Of a stretch of 48,463 bases of DNA, positions 29,581-40,801 are shown piece by piece (the first letter of the stretch is position 1; every line of letters starts with the position of its first letter). The position numbers were made by a program, and so were the translations under genes. Source of the stretch: Branchiostoma floridae (Eukaryota; Chordata; Leptocardii; Amphioxiformes; Branchiostomatidae); NCBI RefSeq assembly GCF_000003815.2, contig NC_049992.1, forward strand, positions 679,424 through 727,886, in the 5' to 3' direction. The notes beneath the pieces were generated by a model. That model saw nothing but the letters and a program-made list of their open reading frames with translations, had not been told where the DNA came from and did no database searches.

Positions 29581-30671
29581 TCTATTCTTAACTCTGTACC
29601 AGTCAGGCACTTGTGCCAAATTACCATTATCACAACAGTCATTTCCCCTTTTCTAAATATATAGGCAGGGCAGCATGTGATACTTTACAGGAATGTCAGC
29701 CAAGACATTATTGTCTACCGTTTAAAAATTACTGTAAGTCACTTTATTTTTGCAAGGACTTTATTTCTTGGTAGGAGGGAATAGGGAGTTTAAAGTTTGA
29801 TGTTGAAACAATTATATTATTCTGAAAAACATCGAAGTAAAAAAAATGGAAACGCATATTCACATTGTCACGATAGGCAGGTCATTGTGAAAAACGTGAA
29901 CATAAAAAATATTGCAAATATTTCAAGAGTACTGGTACATGTACATGTTTGTAAATTTGCTTACAATTTGTATGCATCATTGATTTCTATAAACTAATGT
30001 TACAAAAAGGTTTGCATGTTTTTAGAAATTTTACTATGTACCAATATTTCATGTACAAAATGTCTTAGATTAGATAATATAACATTAATTTCTTAACCTG
30101 ATATTATATATGATTATTCATAATGAATGAATGAATGAATAAATGAAAGATATATTGCTTTCTAAGCATTGTATCGTGTCTGAAATAAAAACTTTTACCT
30201 AACTTGCTCAATGTTTAGGAGTCTGACTCAAAACAGAACTGAGATCACAGCAGTTGTTAAAGAGATTAGATGTGATTTCTTGGGGTCAAACTCAAGTGCA
30301 TGTATCTATACTTCAAAACTAACTTAAAACACAAATTGTTAGACGGCTTGACTACATTAGTTAATAGCCACTAATCATACAATGGACAACTGTCATAATC
30401 TTTATCTACAAAAAATAATAAATCTAGTACATCTAGCAAGATAATATTTCATTGACATGTAGATTTATATGCACCTATAATACATACACATATAGCTATA
30501 CTACATGTATGTACATTGTATCTCGAAAATTCTTCCTTGACATTTTTTGCTAATGATTCAAAGCAACAAAAAATGTTGACAGAAATATCTTCGTTCCTCG
30601 TCACTAAATATTATTATAATGAAGCTATGATGGCAAAAGAATGAATTAGGACAAAACCACAGCTCACTTAC
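29581..30671. other. Intron without recognisable feature
   Basis: AT-rich. A short (AATG)n run is at 30122-30145. No exon or element end found. Confidence 0.4.
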
Positions 30672-30702
30672 CAGTCTCCAGGAATAACTTTCCAAACGGC
30701 AT
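30672..30702 (-). CDS. Candidate alternative first exon of aPKC (MPFGKLFLET)
   Basis: On the minus strand ATG at 30702-30700 is followed by ten codons, MPFGKLFLET, and one base (G), then the strong donor CTG|GTAAGT (30671). The phase-1 end joins the exon at 18462 in frame, giving MPFGKLFLET-VFPNVPERPG. That product would lack the PB1 domain but keep pseudosubstrate, C1 and kinase. Upstream (30703-31010) the sequence is less AT-rich and non-repetitive, and has two very short upstream ORFs. No TATA box is clear. Vertebrate PRKCZ is known to use internal promoters, which makes the idea reasonable. The phase match alone has a one-in-three chance of being accidental. Confidence 0.35.
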
Positions 30703-31980
30703 CGTTGCTCCAGTTCAAACTGTAACGGCTTCCTCTTTTCAAAAGGAGACAACGTACGTCGCAAGAAAAAAAGGCCAGATGCACCCGACTATCTGCACAT
30801 CCTATCTGCACAGGCCAGGCAGGAAATCTCACGGTGCCCAGCACTCCATGCCACTACTACAAGCCGGCACGAGTATTTAGATATCACTCACTACGCAAAC
30901 ACTGGCACGCCGGCGAGAGAAACTAGAGCAAGAACAGGTCATTCAGGGGGAAGCGTCTTAACAAATAGAGATGTCTTCGTCACTTCTTGGGCTGTTTGGA
31001 ACTGGTCAGTGAGAGAGAAAGTTGTAAGGGGCAATCTGGTCTTGCCAGGAAGGGGGGGATCATTACTTATCAGGGGAGATGATCCTTACGGACAGCTGCA
31101 GAGATTATGATATCCATCCATGGGTGTAATGATGTGTTTATATAGGACAGCCTGACAAAAATAAAGGTATGCAGTACCGCTGTCAACAAATATTGTCATG
31201 GGGTTCACTAGGAATGCATACATGTACATTGTACCTGATTCAAAAACTTATATTTTGAAATAGTGTAAAATCATGTCTTGTTCAATATAGAATATTTGTA
31301 CAATCAACGTAATTATAGCATTCCATAGATGCTAAGTTAAGAAGGACCTCTAGAGACTGTGGATGGTACTGCAGAAGCAGACCACAACAGCTGATCATTA
31401 AATTTGGAGTAAATTCTTCAGGAAGGGACAAACCAAAAATGTCTTAAGCCTTCTACGAGGGCGGGAATTCATGCAAAAGAATGATTTCATTCTACGCTTT
31501 CTGTGATTTCATTCTACGCTTTCTGACACAAAAAGGTTTCCAAAAGACACTTGATGGAAGAATATCAGAGTGAAACACACTGTGACACACTGCATAAATC
31601 TATACAACTGTAAAAAAAAAAAAAAATTACCCCCCTCCCATAACCCTTCATGGTTTGTCCCCCACACATGCCCATATAAGGAACTGCCAGGTATGTCACA
31701 GTGATTAGAAGGGTAATCCCCTATAGCTGTAATTAGTGGCTTGTCCCTAATCCTCCTGTAACATATCTGCCCCTACATCAATCAAAAAGTTATTTTGATC
31801 CACACCATATCGCGATATGTTGACAAGGCTGACAACAAATAGGCTCCAAGCAGATGTCTGGGGGGAAAATCATGACGTTTTCTGTCTTCCCTGACTAAAA
31901 TCTTGCTCCTAGTGGCCGGCCCTATGGTTGCCATCACCTTGGGGAGGGGGTCATAAAAGCGAGCTTTGCAAAGCTGAATT
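30703..31980. other. Possible promoter flank, then intron without feature
   Basis: 30703-31010 is moderately GC-rich, with CCGGC and GCCGGCG words, and is unlike the flanking AT-rich sequence. 31011-31980 shows nothing beyond a poly-A tract at 31611-31626 and short duplications (TTTCATTCTACGCTTTCTG, twice). Confidence 0.3.
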
Positions 31981-31990
31981 GTACTACATA

Positions 31991-32829
31991 CAGTCAAACC
32001 TGCCCGAGCGACCACCTCTTCTCAGCGACCACCTGGCCATTTCGACAGCTTTTTCTCGGTCCCGATTTTTTTCCCCATTGACGTAAGCATTAAGCGACCT
32101 TTTCTCAACGACCACCTGGCCAACACGACCGCGACCGGCCCAAATTGGGACCCATAACGACCGCATTATTTTCAAAATTGAGGTTTTCATCGATTTTTGA
32201 TGATAACTAGCGCGATTTTGTGCCGAAATCGTTGTAAGAAAATCCGAATTTAGTTGTTACAGAACTTTAAAAAAAAAACTATATCATTATAATGTGAAAA
32301 AAATGCTGAAACGTATATAGCCTCATACTTTTTCAAGAAAGTTCTGTATAGCTCATACCTTTTTAAGAAAGACCTGTACGTGCGAGTGTTTTTGTCCAAC
32401 TGTACTGTACATTTACCCTTGGGTAAGTACGCTATCGGGACGTACCGGGCATCGAATTCGAAAGGTGCACCGTAGTTATTTCAGATCAGGAACATAGCGA
32501 CGCATAAAGGCTTGTATGGTAGCATCAAAGTTCCCTTACTGTCTAAAACGTTAGTGTACAAATACTTGATCTTTAAAACACTGTATCGTATAAAAACTCG
32601 ATAAAAGCTTGGGGTTAAATTTACAATTTACAGTGTGCGTGTTGTATTTGACATTAAAGACCTCGCTTCTTTGCGTGCGTGCAGTGCGCTTGCTATTTGC
32701 CATTAAACACAACGGAAACCATTTATACTTTGCATCGGGCATGTTTTGAGTCGATACTCTTCTCAGCGACCACCTGTCCAATCGCTTTTTCCCGGTCCTC
32801 CGGGTAGTCGACTTGGGCAGGTTTGACTG
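31991..32829. mobile_element. Pogo/Tigger-like non-autonomous element, TA TSD
   Basis: The left end is CAGTCAAACCTGCCCGAGCG with CTTCTCAGCGACCACCTGG inside. The right end is the inverse (GGGCAGGTTTGACTG, and CTTCTCAGCGACCACCTG in direct sense nearby). It is flanked by TA. CAGTCAAACCT-type ends and TA targets are typical of pogo/Tigger transposons. The interior of about 800 bp has no long frame. Confidence 0.75.
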
Positions 32830-32867
32830 TATAAGCAAGACCTATAATTTTCTGAATTTGTATAGTG

Positions 32868-33152
32868 CGCCAGTGCAATGGCCGAGTGGGTAGAGTGTTC
32901 GCCTTGCATTCGGTAGGTCGTGAGTTCGGTCCCCGGCCGAGTCATACCAAAGACTTTAAAAATGGTGCATGCTGCTTTCTCTGCTTAGCACTCAGCACTA
33001 ATGAGGAAGAGTATGGAAGTTAAACACACATCACTACCAGCGGACCAGCCCCCTGCTGTAGTGACTTGCACATGTGTGGCCCAAGGGCTACAGAAATGGA
33101 GATGGGCGCCACCCCTACGCATCTGTTACTGATGTACGGGCAACTTTAACTT
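32868..33152 (+). mobile_element. tRNA-derived SINE with 11-bp TSD
   Basis: The A box text is TGGCCGAGTGGGTAGAGTG and the B box GTGAGTTCGGTCCCC. A tRNA-unrelated body follows, ending GGGCAACTTTAACTT. TTTGTATAGTG flanks it exactly (32857-32867, 33153-33163). It is a different SINE family from the one at 14674 and lies 27 bp from the end of the pogo-like element. Confidence 0.9.
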
Positions 33153-33496
33153 TTTGTATAGTGTTTCTTCTACTACAAGTAAATTGCGAGAAGAAATGCT
33201 GATAACTTTCATTATGTCATACATGTGACGCGAAAACGTTCGATACGGGTGTTCCGGTCCGGGCCGTACGCTTCCGTATCGCACAGGTTTGAAAGGCGTA
33301 TTACTCAGGCTCTCTTCGAGCAAATCGAACCATTTCGAACGGGCTGAATACGGCACGGTTGACAATTCGAATACCTGATTCCGGCGTTGGAACATTGCTG
33401 TTGCGATACTCTTTGTTCGAGGGCACCAAATTTGTTCAACTTCTGGCGCATTTCGCATCAAAACATGGGTATTTCAGGTGGGTATGACATAAATAA

Positions 33497-33630
33497 AATA
33501 CAACACGGTGTATTCCGTATCACCCTCGGTCTCAGCCCTCCCGCGGGTCGGATCACCCTCCGGCCTTCAGGCGATCCGACCCGCGGTCGGGCTGATACCT
33601 TGGGCGATACGGAATACACCGTGTTGTATT
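33497..33630. mobile_element. GC-rich near-perfect palindrome (foldback element)
   Basis: AATACAACACGGTGTATTCC at the left is inverted exactly at the right, and the arms run about 58 bp with about six mismatches (through GCGGGTCGGATC) around an 18-base loop. Both strands therefore read as almost the same sequence. No target duplication is clear. It may be a small MITE or a cruciform-forming repeat. Confidence 0.7.
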
Positions 33631-35270
33631 CTATATATACGACAGGTGACAATATATTTCCAGCCCAGTACTGACCTACATAGATATCCAGTTTCCATCC
33701 CTGCCGACTCCTCTCCAGTTACAAACCTGTCCAGATATGAAACCTGACACTGTTTAATGTATGTGTCAGCAATGTGACCCCTGACCTCTCCATGGAAACC
33801 TGAGCCCCTATGACTCGTGACATGTCTCTGATGTATGCAGTTTTTCTAACACCCCACACGGGATGCATTCTGGCTGGGAAACTTTAGCTTCGCTTTGTAT
33901 ATTGTCTTTCAGTTTATTTGGATCATGTACATACATGTATATTGCTGTGATAAAAAAAGGTGAAATGTCGTAAATCATCTCTATCAAAGTTGTTTGGTTC
34001 ATTTATTAGGAAAAAAAATTAGTGAAAATCTACAAACTTCTTTCTTTTAGACGTCGACATGACGGAAAGGCCTTTGTTTTTGTTTCTTGTGTGTGTATTT
34101 AGTGATTTAACTTCTAAGAGAGATTAGAAACTGAAACTATATTTGGCATCAACCATATTTCTAGGATTTTTAAACTTATGAGACATGTCAATTGAGAAGT
34201 CACTGCCAAATTCCAAATTGTTGGACTTACCGTTAAGCGTTTAATCGGCTCTCCCAAATTCAACGTTAAACATTACCAGGATCCCCCCATGTAGATCCTC
34301 TTTTAACAGTGCAATAATATGTTTTAGTCTGTGTAACACAAACTCCGCTGTCCAGGGCTGTAACTGGCCCCTCCCCGCCGAGAGGCCAGGCTAATAGAGG
34401 GCCGGCGGATGTTTGGCGGGCTGCTATAAGCGAGATTTAATCAGGCTAAATATGTTTCAGACATCAATAAACTTTATCACTATGGATGAGACATAGGCGT
34501 CAATTCTATTCAGGCATGGGAATAATCACACAGAGGACAGACTTTACATGACAATAGGATAAAATATTGTTTTTAAAAACCTCTAGTTTTGTAAAATCTT
34601 TCTATCAATATATTAGCCATTTTTTATGAAATGCTGAAAAGAATCTTGATTAGATTTTACACATCCTCAGCAAAATCTCTGATGGTATATACAAAATCAA
34701 AGTTACTTGTTGTTACAAAATTGTCATTTTCCTTCAAATTTCATTTCTGCGAACACCCATCTGGCAACACTGTAACCAGGTAACCTGCAACCACCCAGAT
34801 TATGTAATCGGATACCTTGTCGTGATAATACATTTGACCTTGCAACATGACCTTCATACCTGATGCAATCTACAAAAAGCGACAACGGTCTACTATAGTA
34901 TAACCTGTTCATCTCTACATAGCCCTACAACTAAAACAGCAACAGTTATGTGCTAATCATTTTCTATATATGACTAAACAATGCATATTTTAAATACAAA
35001 ATGTACAATAAAGCAATAAAACACATTGACTCTTTCTTTCATCAGAAAATACATATCGCATGTAAGTATAACTAGAAATGTCATAATTGGGTACTTATCA
35101 TGTATGTTTGTACATCAATGTAATAAAATGTAATAATTGTAAAATTACCGCCATCAAGGCATTTATCATTGTATGATTCTATTCACGCCTGCTTGAAAAT
35201 ACAGAAAACAGAGAAATTACCCCAGACTCCAGTCCTACCCACCTGCACCCATCCTCAGTACCAACACAGC
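33631..35270. other. Intron without recognisable feature
   Basis: AT-rich, apart from a GC-rich patch at 34350-34425 (GGCCCCTCCCCGCCGAGAGG and GGGCCGGCGG) that could be regulatory. No exon found. Confidence 0.35.
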
Positions 35271-35274
35271 AGCC

Positions 35275-35690
35275 GTATCCACGGAAACTAGCACAGCAAC
35301 AGGCTCCTCCTATCCGCATCACTGCCGCAAAACTGTTTCTCTAAATGCAGCTGGCTACGTTCATTTGTAGTGGGAGGTTTAGATACAACACAGCAGGGAC
35401 AGGGGGAACCTATAGCCTGGTCTCCAGCCACACTCAGGGCACATCACTGCCACAAAACTGTCTCACTTGTAGCCGGCTACGTACATGTGTAGCACTCCGG
35501 GAGGTTTCGATACAACACTGGGAGGACAGGGGGAAACCTATAGCCTGGTCTCCAGCCACACTCAGGGCACATCACTGCCACAAAACTGTCTCACTATTGT
35601 AGCCGGCTACGTACATGTGTAGCGGGAGGTTTAGATACAACACAGCAGGGACAGGGCATGCACATGTGATTAGCTCAGAGTGGGGGAAAC
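35275..35690. repeat. Tandem array, three units of about 130 bp
   Basis: CATCACTGCCACAAAACTGT, CTCACTTGTAGCCGGCTACG, TACATGTGTAGC, GGGAGGTTTAGATACAACAC, GGGACAGGGGGAA and CCTATAGCCTGGTCTCCAG recur at 35318, 35442 and 35567 with high identity. The 85-codon frame across it is an artefact. Confidence 0.9.
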
Positions 35691-36278
35691 CTACAAAATG
35701 TAGCCTGGTCTCCAGTCGCCCCCAGGGCTGTAAACTGGAGTTCCTTAAGTTAACACTATGAGCTTCTATCCCTGCCAGGCTAACTTAGTCTACCATGTAC
35801 GTTTCACCCACCTAAAGGTTACTGAAGGCTATGGCCACACCAATTGATTTACTTTGTTTTCGGACATTTCAAACTCAAAGTGAAAATACAGCAAGCTGAC
35901 ATCATAAAAGCATAGGGCAGGGAGGAATACTTAAATATGACTGTATTCACTCCATAAAACTGAGTGCACAATGGCATAAACATGGTCCTCTAGCTTTGTT
36001 CTTCTTACGTTTTCCAAAAATCTGAAAACTATCAAATTGAATTGTTTTCACCTGAGACCCAGTAAAAAGCAGGGGACAATCGTGTCCTTAATGTCAGTCT
36101 GACACAAGACACAGTGTGGGCATCGATATGACCTTGTCTTTTATAAACAACATTAGACTTGGAGCTGAAGACCTGCCTGCGTACGCCCTCGTCAGGCTAA
36201 CCTCACAATTCCAACCCTGGGCCAGGCCGGGCTGTTCGTGGAAACAAAAAACAGAAATGTGAACATAAAATACACAGA
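35691..36278. other. Intron; one GGCCACACC-type fragment
   Basis: GGCCACACCAATTGATTTAC at 35831 resembles the end of the 21515 MITE, but no opposing end is visible. Otherwise nothing. Confidence 0.35.
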
Positions 36279-36605
36279 CAGGGCTCGAAATACCACCTGC
36301 ATATGCAGGTTAGTGCAGGTAAAATTGGAGCTGTGTAGGTATTTCTGGTGTCTACCTGCACCTAACCTGCACTGGTCCATGTACTGGGTTTTATACGTAA
36401 ATGTCATATGATGTAGGATTGTTATTAGCTGCATCGACTGTTACCACCTATTAAGTATGAAACAAAAAAGTAGCAATGGTTCCTCAACAATTTTAGTATT
36501 CTTCCTAAATTCAGAGTGGTGCCAGGTAAAATTTGTCGGGTGTAGGTAATTTTCAATGTTACCTGCACCAGCGCAGGTACGCAGAAAAAAGTATTTCAAG
36601 CCCTG
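36279..36605 (-). mobile_element. hAT-like MITE, ACCTGCAC subfamily, inverted
   Basis: It starts CAGGGCTCGAAATACC and ends GTATTTCAAGCCCTG. Flanks are ACAGA and AGAGA (one mismatch). Relative to the copies at 16321 and 19773 the interior is in reverse orientation. Subterminal words are ACCTGCAT and GTGCAGGT. Confidence 0.75.
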
Positions 36606-37165
36606 AGAGATAATGCCCATGGCTATTCTGTTTACGTCATGTGCACTTTGATGTCTTCTTTATCAAATTTTTCATTTCCGAAAGCTGCCGGGCCGGGCCC
36701 CGGATTGGAAATGTGCCGTAACCCTAAAAGTCTGGATCCCAGGCTAGGAAACCACTTCCTCATTATGTATGCGCAGGCTGTGCCCATGCTGCTGGCTTCC
36801 TTCTACACAGATGATCCAATCAATTAACCCCATTGGGAACTCGTGACATTGGCGCATTACCGCTAGTCGTAGTAATAAACTCACATCAGTACCAGAAGAA
36901 TACCCGAGGAGGTAAAATCTCACAACAAAGACTTTTTACTCTGTTTGACAACAAATGTCAAAGAATCATAATGGACACAGTTTAGGAAAGAAGGAATTCA
37001 ACAGTCTAGTAGATATTAGCAGTGGACGACGTATACCGGTGTCTGGCTGGAAAATGCACCAATCCATCAAGCTGTTACATCCATCCCCACCCTTGTCATT
37101 ACCACCTGTCAGTGTAACAAGGATATTGATTGGCTGATGCACTTGGCACCTTGGTGTGAACTCCC

Positions 37166-37336
37166 CAGGGCTTGAAATGCCTGGTTCTGAACCTGTACAC
37201 CTGTCTTAGTGCAGGTACAGGTAGCTTTCAACATCACCTGTACCAGACAAACTTTCTCTTCTCATTTTCTAGGTTTTAGTAAGTTTAGTCCATCAATTTG
37301 ATCAAAAACTTTTGCTCTGAAAATGTTTATAGTACT
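37166..37336 (+). mobile_element. Left part of a hAT-like MITE running into the gap
   Basis: CAGGGCTTGAAATGCCTGG, then CCTGTACACCTG, AGTGCAGGTACAGGTAGC and ACCTGTACCAGACAAA follow the ACCTGCAC subfamily layout with divergence (ACCTGTAC). The right end is lost in the Ns. Confidence 0.55.
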
Positions 37337-37436
37337 NNNNNNNNNNNNNNNNNNNNNNNNNNNNNNNNNNNNNNNNNNNNNNNNNNNNNNNNNNNNNNNN
37401 NNNNNNNNNNNNNNNNNNNNNNNNNNNNNNNNNNNN
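37337..37436. other. Assembly gap (100 N)
   Basis: Exactly 100 unknown bases, a usual placeholder for a gap of unknown length. Confidence 0.99.
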
Positions 37437-38471
37437 GTTGGGGTAACCTTGCAATGCGGTCCATACAATGTTTTTTTGCTGTTTCTATACCTCTGAGGTG
37501 TGCACCTGTAGCCGGTGTAACAGCCCTTCAGCATAATAGTAAACACACCAGCTTCGTAGGCATGCGGCACGGCATTCTTTCAATACATATCAATACTTTT
37601 AATGGGTAAAATATACTGTGTCAAACAGGCTTTTAGCCAGGCATGCGTCAACGCGACATCTGGATGCACTTTTCTTAGAATAACAAGAAATTTGATGCCC
37701 CTGGACGCCCTTACACTACTGAGAAAATCGTCTGACAAGCATAAAATTCTGATTGACCAGGGATGCTACCAGGTCATCTGTGGTCACAGTCTTCTACTGT
37801 GACCTCTGGAACAGTATTTTTGCCTCTTGGGATACCTACGAATGCACTTTTTCAACTTAAAATCATCAAAAACTCTGCACCATGGAAGGTGAATGCCCCC
37901 AGACCCCCTTACAATAGTCACTTACCGCAACTCACCGATAAGTTTGGACTCCCTATTATGAAATCCTAGCTAAAAGCCTGGTGTCAAACCTGCTTAAGAA
38001 GATTACTGAGGGATTACTATCATGGACAGAATTCTTAATTATTTTCTTAAATTCATCATCATCCGGGCGTGCTGGTTGCACGGATGGCCATGACTCTCTT
38101 CCTCCATCCTTCCCTATCCTCCATAGCCTTGGGTAGTTCTTCAGCCGAGCAGCCAGTATATATCTTAAATTAAATTTCATCTAACTCTAAGTGTCCAGAA
38201 AATAGTAGTCAAATTGGCAAGGTGGTCTTTATGTAGAGGCGAAATGTACAGAGACGGACCTGACTCAAATAATTTAACAACTTGTCTTCAGCTAAAATGA
38301 TATATTGATATACTTTGAGTTCTGTATGAAAATCCATGGACAGGTTGGGTAGGTGACTGCCAGGCATGGTTTAGCTTTTAGATATATTACAGGAGTATTG
38401 TACTTGTCATGCCTTCGCTCCTGACCTCTATTGATCTGAAATTCAGCCTACGTGTGCATGTTCCCACATAT
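37437..38471. other. Intron without recognisable feature
   Basis: No exon, array or element end found after the gap. Confidence 0.35.
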
Positions 38472-38839
38472 CAGGGCTCGAAATTCATTTGGGGGATAAG
38501 GTGCACTGGTGCACCCAGCTTAAAAAACTGGGTGCACCAAAACATTTTTGGGTGCACAACTTAAATTTAAGTAGAATATCAGAAAAACCTAGTAATAAAA
38601 CTTAGTTACAAGCTGTCAAATTCTTAAACAAGTACCACGGCAGACATTTTTATTATCTTTCTAACACTTAGATGTCAAGAATATGATGTATACTAGTATA
38701 CTTTGATATCTTAAAATACATAAGCCTATGTAAATATTTGATTTTGAGTGCACCCTGTGCACCCACAGAAAATAATTGGGTGCACAGCTCCAATTTTGGG
38801 TGCACCTGGGTACACATGCACCCAGTATTTCTAGCCCTG
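38472..38839 (-). mobile_element. hAT-like MITE, GGGTGCACCC subfamily, inverted
   Basis: The ends are CAGGGCTCGAAATTC and GTATTTCTAGCCCTG. The duplication CACATAT (seven bases; 38465-38471, 38840-38846) is longer than the five bases seen for sister elements. The interior is the reverse of the 3890 copy (CTTAGATGTCAAGAATAT). Confidence 0.8.
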
Positions 38840-38846
38840 CACATAT

Positions 38847-39514
38847 CCATCAGGAATATGTGCATGTGCCAACCATGGTTCACTTCACTTGACTGTTCGG
38901 TTATCATCTGTTGTTCCCGTCTCGGGAGGGTTAGACGTGCTTGCACTTCAGATGTGGAGGTTTCATGCATTTTATAATCGAAACTAGGGGCCCAAACTCA
39001 TGTCACTTCTTCCTGGGCACAAGAGCTATGATTTGACACCCAGAAAATGTGACCATAGCTTGGTCTTGCACTGCTGTACCAAGGGAAGCCACTAGGGGGG
39101 CCCAAAATCTAATCACTTTCCAGCTTTTCATCACACCCCACCAACACACAAAGTATGAAACCAATCCGCGCGGCCATTCTTAAGTTATTTTGTTGACAGA
39201 CAGACAGACAGACACACAGGCACACACACGCAAGGTAAAACATAACCTCCATGAAATTTTATGGAGGTAATAAGTGTATGTGACACTGTTGGTATAGAGC
39301 AAATACTCCAGGAGAACCTGATCACTAGAGGGTCTAAACTTACTACTACAGCACATCTTTCCGAGCCACAAAACCAACCACAAATCATGACCAAAGCATA
39401 TCCAGCACAGAACATTCGTTACAGTACTGTACTGTAGGAAGTTGCCGGGGGGCTCAAAATCAAACTTGTATTTGTAAATCACTTTGCCAACAAGTAAACT
39501 ACCCAAATATGCAC

Positions 39515-39518
<4 letters not shown>
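38847..39518. other. Intron without recognisable feature
   Basis: A short (CAGA)n run is at 39198-39213. No other feature. Confidence 0.35.
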
Positions 39519-39549
<31 letters not shown>

Positions 39550-39820
39550 AACACACACACACACACACACCTACATACACACATAAACACACACACACAC
39601 CTACATACACACATAAACACACACACACACCTACATACACACATAAACACACACACACACCTACATACACACATAAACACACACACACACCTACATACAC
39701 ACATAAACACACACACACACCTACATACACACATAAACACACACACACACCTACATACACACATAAACACACACACACACCTACATACACACATAAACAC
39801 ACACACACACACACACACAT

Positions 39821-39855
<35 letters not shown>

Positions 39856-39866
39856 AACACACATAA

Positions 39867-39894
<28 letters not shown>
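39519..39894. repeat. (CA)n microsatellite with a 30-bp minisatellite inside
   Basis: CA runs enclose about eight exact copies of a 30-bp unit containing CTACATACACACATAAAC and a CA run. It lies 60 bp downstream of the donor of the PB1 exon at 39955. Long Cys-Val frames on the minus strand are artefacts. Confidence 0.95.
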
Positions 39895-39897
<3 letters not shown>

Positions 39898-39954
39898 ACG
39901 CTTCTTAGCGAAGGTAAAAGAAGAACCATCAGGAAAATTCAGAAATGTCCTTAC

Positions 39955-40044
39955 CGTGTATGCAGAGCTCAGAGTCTTTGTTGAGTTCGTACAATCTGAT
40001 GGCCTCATCTAGTTCCTCCTGGGATGAGATGGTACAGGGGTCAC
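39955..40044 (-). CDS. aPKC: aPKC PB1-domain exon (second half of PB1)
   Basis: The acceptor is TTGACCCCAG|GT at 40045 and the donor ATACACG|GTAAGG at 39954. It is entered with one base of a Gly codon and left with one base of Val: [30 protein letters not shown]. It matches the vertebrate aPKC PB1 C-terminal half ([26 protein letters not shown]), which includes the end of the acidic OPCA motif by which aPKC docks to PAR6 and p62. The first half of PB1, with the lysine face, should be upstream and was not found in the window. The split points equal those I know of the human gene. Confidence 0.95.
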
Positions 40045-40103
40045 CTGGGGTCAACAGGAGAGAGGAGACACCTTAAAACAACACTTACAGCTAGATTCTA
40101 TTC

Positions 40104-40205
40104 ATTTTAGTTATTTCTTGGTTTGGTTGTTCTGAGCACATACAGCCAGGGCTGCCCAACTAGCCTGAGTGTGGCTATTACAAAGGGCTAGCCCTGCTGA
40201 CAAAA
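40104..40205 (-). mobile_element. SINE 3' fragment
   Basis: ACAGCCAGGGCTGCCCAACT, then AAGGGCTAGCCCTG, matches the 3' end of the SINE at 14674 (CAGCCAGGGCTGCCCAACT, AAGGGCTAACCCTG). Severely 5'-truncated; it sits 60 bp upstream of the PB1-exon acceptor. Confidence 0.7.
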
Positions 40206-40507
40206 ACAGAGACAATGCAACATGGAATTTGACAAGGAAAGGATACATATCTGTAGTCAATATTTAGCAACAAGTTCAACAATATTTACAGCGAGAGGTA
40301 AGGGTCAGTGAATACATGTGTATGCTCAAGGGTAAAAGAAGAACAAACGCCTGAATTATTTTGGCCTGCAAAACGGAACAAAGTTAATTCATATTTTCAC
40401 AAGAAATTTCTTTCTGCAAGTTACCCAGATATAACTGGATGTATGGTGTAATCATTGTGAAGGTCTTGGCTCCATCTAAGTTTACAAGTCTACATGTAAC
40501 TTGTTTA

Positions 40508-40680
40508 CAACCTTCCCTATTGGACATCTGAAATTGTCTTCATTCATAGTTAGAGTATAAAAGACCTGTTTCTTCCAGATCTCTTCAGTGTCACTGACGA
40601 AGGATAGTGGATTCTATCCGAAACGTCTGACCGTTTCAAAACCATATCCAGTTGCTTGAGTAACTATTTTTGGCGTATCT
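40508..40680 (+). mobile_element. Penelope-like fragment, second hammerhead copy
   Basis: Nearly identical to 15689-15865 over about 175 bp, ending at the same GGCGTATCT point, after which the two loci diverge. The shared right border suggests a defined element end. Confidence 0.7.
40590..40631 (+). ncRNA. Type I hammerhead ribozyme (Penelope type), copy 2
   Basis: Identical to the motif at 15771: GTCA, CTGACGA, GGATAG/CTATCC with loop TGGATT, GAAA, CGTC, TGAC. All core positions are intact. It lies about 550 bp upstream (on the gene strand) of the PB1-exon acceptor, antisense to the gene. Confidence 0.8.
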
Positions 40681-40801
40681 CCATCTACCGGTAAGTTATA
40701 AGTAACAACTCACAAGGTGCCCAGTCTGGTACCTAAAGGCATCACTTATGATTTAAAGATGCCACCAGTCATCTGATTCAGTTCAACATCTTCAGCATAT
40801 A

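Noticed and set aside
39519-39894. CRISPR array
   Set aside because: The regular 30-bp unit is a CA-rich minisatellite without spacers, in a eukaryotic genome.
39180-39929. 249-codon Cys/Val-rich frame on the minus strand and related frames
   Set aside because: They are translations of a (CA)n microsatellite.
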